This document shows, piece by piece, positions 7,501 to 11,170 of a stretch of 11,170 nucleotides of DNA (positions are counted from its first letter, which is position 1; the number at the start of each line of letters is the position of its first letter). Source of the DNA: an uncultured Bacteroidia bacterium (GTDB lineage: Bacteria > Bacteroidota > Bacteroidia > Bacteroidales > UBA932); contig CADBPH010000077.1 in the NCBI GenBank assembly GCA_902796455.1, positions 1 through 11,170 of the forward strand, in the 5' to 3' direction. A program made the translations under genes and the position numbers. The notes beneath the pieces are model-generated. The model made no database searches. It had not been told where the DNA came from and saw only the letters and a program-made list of their open reading frames with translations.

Positions 7501-7537
7501 GATGGCGGTGGTGGAGAGCGATTCTGCCACCGCCATC
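7501..7537 (+). terminator. GC-rich stem-loop between efp and the Fur-family gene (terminator or leader hairpin)
   Basis: GATGGCGGTGG (7501-7511) and CCACCGCCATC (7527-7537) form a perfect 11-bp stem with a 15-base loop, in which AGA/TCT could add three more pairs. It starts 19 bases after the efp stop and ends 11 bases before the next ATG. Downstream there are only three consecutive T's, so it is not a standard intrinsic terminator. It could be a terminator, an mRNA-stabilising 3' end for efp, or a leader structure limiting translation of the next gene. The structure is certain; its function is not. Confidence 0.6.
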
Positions 7538-7548
7538 CGTTTGCAACC

Positions 7549-7974
7549 ATGTCCGCTCCCGACCTGATTGACCTGATGCAGCACCATGGCGTGAAACCCA
7601 CGGCCAACCGCATCCTGATCGCCCGGCATCTTTCCGAGGCGGGGCGTCCCATGTCCCAGACCGAACTCGAGGAAGCAATCGGTTCGATCGACAAGTCGGG
7701 CATATCCCGGACGCTTGCCCTTTTCCGCGAGCAGCACTTGGTCCATACCCTGGAAGACAGTGGCTCCGGTATCCGTTATGAGTTGTGCCTGAGCCATGAA
7801 GAGGGCAGTGACAGCGACGTGCATGTCCATTTCTACTGCGAGCGGTGCCGCCGGACGTTTTGTCTGGAAGAGATTCCGATTCCCTCTGTCCCGCTTCCCG
7901 CGGGCTATCTTCAGGAGTCGGTCAATTACATGGTAAAAGGACTGTGTCCGCAGTGCGCTAAGACGGATTCTTAG
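7549..7974 (+). CDS. Fur-family metal-dependent transcriptional repressor
   Basis: This 141-residue protein has the Fur layout: an N-terminal winged helix (about 5-80, with VKPTANR as the first helix-turn) and a C-terminal dimerisation domain with a structural zinc site, CERC (97-100) plus CPQC (133-136). The HVHFYC segment (H92, H94) and C105 could contribute to metal sensing. The recognition helix reads GISRTLALF (51-59), where most Fur and Zur proteins have a Tyr (VYRTL), so its operator may differ from the usual Fur box. The metal (iron, zinc or other) cannot be assigned. The ATG at 7549 is the only start giving a full first helix; it has no evident Shine-Dalgarno sequence and follows a strong stem-loop. 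The near matches to a -7 box in the 67-base gap are poor, so cotranscription with efp is possible. Its last 17 bases overlap the end of the convergent kinase gene. Confidence 0.92.
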   Translation: MSAPDLIDLMQHHGVKPTANRILIARHLSEAGRPMSQTELEEAIGSIDKSGISRTLALFREQHLVHTLEDSGSGIRYELCLSHEEGSDSDVHVHFYCERCRRTFCLEEIPIPSVPLPAGYLQESVNYMVKGLCPQCAKTDS

Positions 7975-10900
7975 GGAACCGGACCGTGAAGCAGGCGCCG
8001 CCCAGGGTGAAGGAACGGCTGTAGTGGATGTCTCCGCCGCAGCGCTCCAGGATATTCTTGCAAATGGCCAGCCCGAGGCCTGTTCCGCCGCTCTTCGTCG
8101 TAAAGTTCGGGGTAAACAGGCGGCTCCGGTCTTCATCTTTGACCCCCGGGCCGTTGTCTTCCACCACAATGTCATAGTATCCGTCTTCCGTGCTGTTCCG
8201 TACGGACAGGATAACCATTCCCTGCCGGAAGTCTTTTCCGTCCTCTTTCTGCTGATTCTCAATAGCTTGTACGGCATTCGTCAAAAGATTGACGAGGACG
8301 CGGGTGAACTGCGGTTTCGGTCCGGAGATGGTGGCGCCGGACAGGCCGATGTACTGGAAGGTGATGTTGTCCTTGTCGTCGAACAAGGCGATTTCGTCCG
8401 ACGCAAGCTGGTCCAGGTTGATGATCACGGGCTCTTCACTGTACAGCTTGGCGAAGGTTGAGAATTCGTTGGCCGTATCGGTGAGGGTATCGATGCTGTC
8501 CATGATCACCGGTATGATGGAATCGAATTTCTCCTGCCACTGCGGGTCATTCTTCTCGCGCATCCGGATGATGCGCTGGATCTGCAACTTAATCGGTGTC
8601 AGCGGATTCTTGATCTCATGGGCAACCTGGCGGGCCATTTCGCTCCAGGCCTTGTCCCGCTCTGCCTGGGCCAATTGCTTGCTGCTTTCAGACAAGTCCC
8701 TGACCATCAGGTTGTATGCCCGGACGACCGTTGAAATCTCATCCTCCCGGTCGTAGATGATGTATTCGAGACCCTCTGTCCGGGCGGCATTCATTTTCTG
8801 TCCCATTTCCAACAGCGGACGGAACATCTTGTCAATCACCTTGGATGACAGGAACCGGGTGATAATCAGCAGGATCAAGAAGATCGTGATGATGAATACG
8901 GCATGGAAGGCCGCTTCGGTCCGGAAGTCCACTCCCGAATCGGTGTAGGGGGCGCAGAGGATGGCCGTCATGTGTCCGTCTCCGTTGAAGACGGGGGCGT
9001 ACATCGAATAGAACGAGTGGCCGGCGTAATGCTCCTTGTGGATGTAGTACCGCTTGTTGTCGTACATGATGCTGCGGTAGGCGGCCTCGTCGGTCCGGGA
9101 GCCCAGGATCAGTCTTTCGAAGACGTCCGGATCGGTGGACTTGAAAACTTTCCCGGAGGTCGTGTACAGGGTGATGTCCGAGTGGGTATATTCGCTGATG
9201 TCGCCCAGGACGCTGTTCATCTCCTGGGTGCTGAAGTCCCGGTAAGACGTGAAATGGCGGCACTGGGCCTCCAGCATGGACTGGATCGTGCCGATTTTCC
9301 CGGTCATCAGGTTCATGACGCTGTACTCATTGCGGTCGTAGACGAATACGATACTGATCACGGCCATGACGATCAGGGTGGCGACAAGCGACAGCATGAG
9401 CACCGAATTGATCCGGTTCTTGAAATAGGATTTTTCAAATAGGGAATTGCCGCGGCGGCGCCGGATCCCCGGGAAACTGATGAACGCGAACGCCAGCAAT
9501 GCCAGCATGAAGCCCGCGACCATGTATTGCGAGACGCCGTTCATCCGGCGGGAAATCACGATCGTTTCCTCTTCGGAGACCTGGCTGACGAAATGCATGT
9601 AATTGTCGATGCTGACATGGGTTTCACCACTCTGCCCGGCCTGCAGCAGCTTGCCGGAAAGAACAGTCGGATAGGCATAGTCTCCCTTGTAGCTTACTAG
9701 CTTGTCAGACAGATACTTCCCATAAGAATACCGTTGCGGGATCACGACGGATCCGGGGCCGGTGCTGCCCATGATGACGGCATACCCCTTGTCTTGTTTG
9801 TCCGCCTTCGACTCGATGCTGAGCAGCATGCGGCTTGCTCCGTGGTCGGGGAGGTAATAGACAAACATGCCGGTATACTGTGCCCTGCCGCCTGCGGAAC
9901 GGGAATAGATGAATCGGGAATTGTCCGAAATCGGGGTGCCGTCGAGGATCCGGTCGCTCAGGAACTGGATCATCTGCCGGTCTTCTTCGGAATCCCCGGC
10001 GACATAGATGCTGATATCATATTCGTTGCTCAGGCGCGGCAGGTAATTCTCCGTGATGCGGTTCAGGATGATGCGGTAATCCGGGTTGAGGCGGATCAGG
10101 GAGGCGATGAGCGGATCGTTGGCAATGGCGTTCTCCACGCTTTTCAGCTGGAGTTCGAAGCCGAGGTTGCGGTCGATGGACAAGCGGTTGGCCCAGATTT
10201 CCACGCGGTCCGCTTCCCGGCGGAAGCCGAGCATCGAGGAGACGGCCAGGAGGTATACCGCGCAGAGAACGGAGAAAACAGTCTTCCAGCCCTGTGAAAA
10301 GACATTGTACCGGAGGCCGCCAAGCAATTTGGCGGCAGGGCGGCACATCTGCAGGATCAGCGGGATGGTCATCATCAGCAGCATGTAGGAGATGTACACG
10401 AGGACCGTGTACCGGCTGATGGAACTGACCTTGTACAGCTCCAGGCTGATGTTGGAATTCAGGATGATGCTGCGGAGCGACAGGTGGATGTGGGCCAGGA
10501 TGGCTCCGAGCGTAAGCAGCAGGACGGCCGTTCCGGCGAGCAAGCGGCGACGGTTTCCCAACAGTTTGGCCAGCAACTTTTTCCGGGTCAGGTACAGGCA
10601 GACGATGACCAGATAGATCCAGGCATTGATAATCAGTACCGCTCCCAGGGAATATTTCAAGGCGCCGTCTGCATAGATGGTCGGGGAGAAAATCCCCATC
10701 GTGGTCCGCAATCCCCGTCCGGCCAGATAGAAAAGCCCCATCAGGAGGGTCAGTCCCAGGATCGAGAGGAGCATGTTGCGGATGCTCTTGTGGTTGTACA
10801 GGTACAGGAGCAGTCCGGCCACAATCATCAGGACGGCCAGCCAGATGACCTCCGGCGCCGGCATCAAGGGCATCATGAGGGCGTTTTCCTGGATGATTTT

Positions 10901-11170
10901 CAGCAAAGGTTTCCCGTCGACGAAGACCGGGGAGCCGCCGCTTTCCGAAATCGGGTCCAGCGAGAAACGCCCGGACAGGCGCAATTTGGGGTTGACGCCA
11001 TTGACGCTGCTGATATCCAGTGTGTTGCGAATCTCGAGCCCGCCGATAACTTTGCAATCTTTGCTGCCATCCATGCGTTTGACCAGATACCACTTGGGCC
11101 CCAGGCTCATGTAGCTGACGGCGGTGTCGACATCTGCCAGGGGGGAGACCAGGCTGTAGCGGAGATTGGA
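7958..11170 (-). CDS. Very large NtrY-like membrane sensor histidine kinase; 5' end outside window
   Basis: The reading frame is open to the right edge, so the true start lies beyond it; 1070 residues are visible. The ATG at 11110 is probably internal, because the 20 codons before it are in frame and protein-like. Numbering from that Met: an extracytoplasmic N-terminal part, hydrophobic spans near 88-105, 112-131, 153-173, 190-210, 233-255 and 277-296, a soluble sensor region 297-525, spans near 527-547 and 569-591, a second sensor region 592-733, a span 734-753, HAMP 754-808, and then the kinase core. The H-box is AHEIKNPLTPIKL with phospho-acceptor H831; the N-box has N945 in LLTNAVQAI; G1 is DNGPGV; G2 is GGTGLGL. 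The H-box and the HAMP/kinase arrangement resemble NtrY. The signal is unknown. The partner may be an NtrX-like regulator such as the one at 4029-5180, which is inference. Confidence 0.92.
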   Translation of the reverse strand, partial: SNLRYSLVSPLADVDTAVSYMSLGPKWYLVKRMDGSKDCKVIGGLEIRNTLDISSVNGVNPKLRLSGRFSLDPISESGGSPVFVDGKPLLKIIQENALMMPLMPAPEVIWLAVLMIVAGLLLYLYNHKSIRNMLLSILGLTLLMGLFYLAGRGLRTTMGIFSPTIYADGALKYSLGAVLIINAWIYLVIVCLYLTRKKLLAKLLGNRRRLLAGTAVLLLTLGAILAHIHLSLRSIILNSNISLELYKVSSISRYTVLVYISYMLLMMTIPLILQMCRPAAKLLGGLRYNVFSQGWKTVFSVLCAVYLLAVSSMLGFRREADRVEIWANRLSIDRNLGFELQLKSVENAIANDPLIASLIRLNPDYRIILNRITENYLPRLSNEYDISIYVAGDSEEDRQMIQFLSDRILDGTPISDNSRFIYSRSAGGRAQYTGMFVYYLPDHGASRMLLSIESKADKQDKGYAVIMGSTGPGSVVIPQRYSYGKYLSDKLVSYKGDYAYPTVLSGKLLQAGQSGETHVSIDNYMHFVSQVSEEETIVISRRMNGVSQYMVAGFMLALLAFAFISFPGIRRRRGNSLFEKSYFKNRINSVLMLSLVATLIVMAVISIVFVYDRNEYSVMNLMTGKIGTIQSMLEAQCRHFTSYRDFSTQEMNSVLGDISEYTHSDITLYTTSGKVFKSTDPDVFERLILGSRTDEAAYRSIMYDNKRYYIHKEHYAGHSFYSMYAPVFNGDGHMTAILCAPYTDSGVDFRTEAAFHAVFIITIFLILLIITRFLSSKVIDKMFRPLLEMGQKMNAARTEGLEYIIYDREDEISTVVRAYNLMVRDLSESSKQLAQAERDKAWSEMARQVAHEIKNPLTPIKLQIQRIIRMREKNDPQWQEKFDSIIPVIMDSIDTLTDTANEFSTFAKLYSEEPVIINLDQLASDEIALFDDKDNITFQYIGLSGATISGPKPQFTRVLVNLLTNAVQAIENQQKEDGKDFRQGMVILSVRNSTEDGYYDIVVEDNGPGVKDEDRSRLFTPNFTTKSGGTGLGLAICKNILERCGGDIHYSRSFTLGGACFTVRFPKNPS

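Noticed and set aside
7494..7501. TCAGTTTG as a -7 promoter element for the Fur-family gene
   Set aside because: The key A at position 2 is missing, there is no -33 box, and it runs into the stem-loop.
10017..11093. 358-residue minus-strand frame in a second frame of the kinase gene
   Set aside because: Out-of-frame translation rich in Pro, His, Gln and Arg; the kinase frame gives coherent membrane spans.
7958..11110. Taking the ATG at 11110 as the kinase start
   Set aside because: The same frame stays open to base 11170 with protein-like codons, and the peptide after that Met lacks a signal or first membrane anchor, so the real start is probably outside the window.

Overview
The window looks like a core-chromosome segment of a GC-rich member of the Bacteroidetes, most likely order Bacteroidales; the genus cannot be told from this sequence alone. 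The protein set fits that group: an HTH-less sigma-54-type response regulator, a very large NtrY-like kinase, and a cmk-ispH pair. Start regions also carry the Bacteroidetes -7 promoter element TAnnTTTG, at a consistent 20 to 35 bases upstream of dnaX, cmk, efp and the secreted-protein gene. No mobile element, CRISPR array, tRNA or rRNA was seen. Coding density is very high and no gene-free stretch exceeds about 100 bases.

Layout. Bases 1-1317 (minus strand) hold an exported protein of unknown function followed, 13 bases later, by the N-terminal part of an M16 zinc peptidase that runs off the left edge. A short divergent promoter region (1318-1402) separates these from dnaX (clamp-loader tau subunit) and lptB (ATPase of the lipopolysaccharide transporter), which are 11 bases apart and probably form one operon. 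lptB ends tail-to-tail, overlapping by 4 bases, with a minus-strand NtrC-type response regulator (4029-5180). This regulator lacks the usual C-terminal DNA-binding domain and has GSFTSA in place of GAFTGA. A second divergent region (5181-5281) leads to cmk and ispH, which share an ATGA stop/start overlap. Next is efp, with the best promoter in the window lying partly inside the end of ispH. It is followed by a Fur-family repressor gene preceded by an 11-bp perfect GC-rich stem. The Fur-family gene overlaps by 17 bases, tail-to-tail, a minus-strand sensor histidine kinase of more than 1070 residues that runs off the right edge.

How the genes relate. Most are housekeeping functions: replication (dnaX), CMP/dCMP phosphorylation (cmk), isoprenoid precursor synthesis (ispH), rescue of stalled translation (efp) and outer-membrane LPS transport (lptB). 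Mixed in are three regulators. The NtrY-like kinase and the NtrX/NtrC-like regulator could be a split two-component pair acting with sigma-54, but they are not adjacent and this pairing is inference. The most unusual content is the domain-poor sigma-54 activator, the composite multi-membrane-span kinase, the efp/fur stem-loop, and the two overlapping convergent gene ends. I found no clear sign of a wholly new defence or mobile system.
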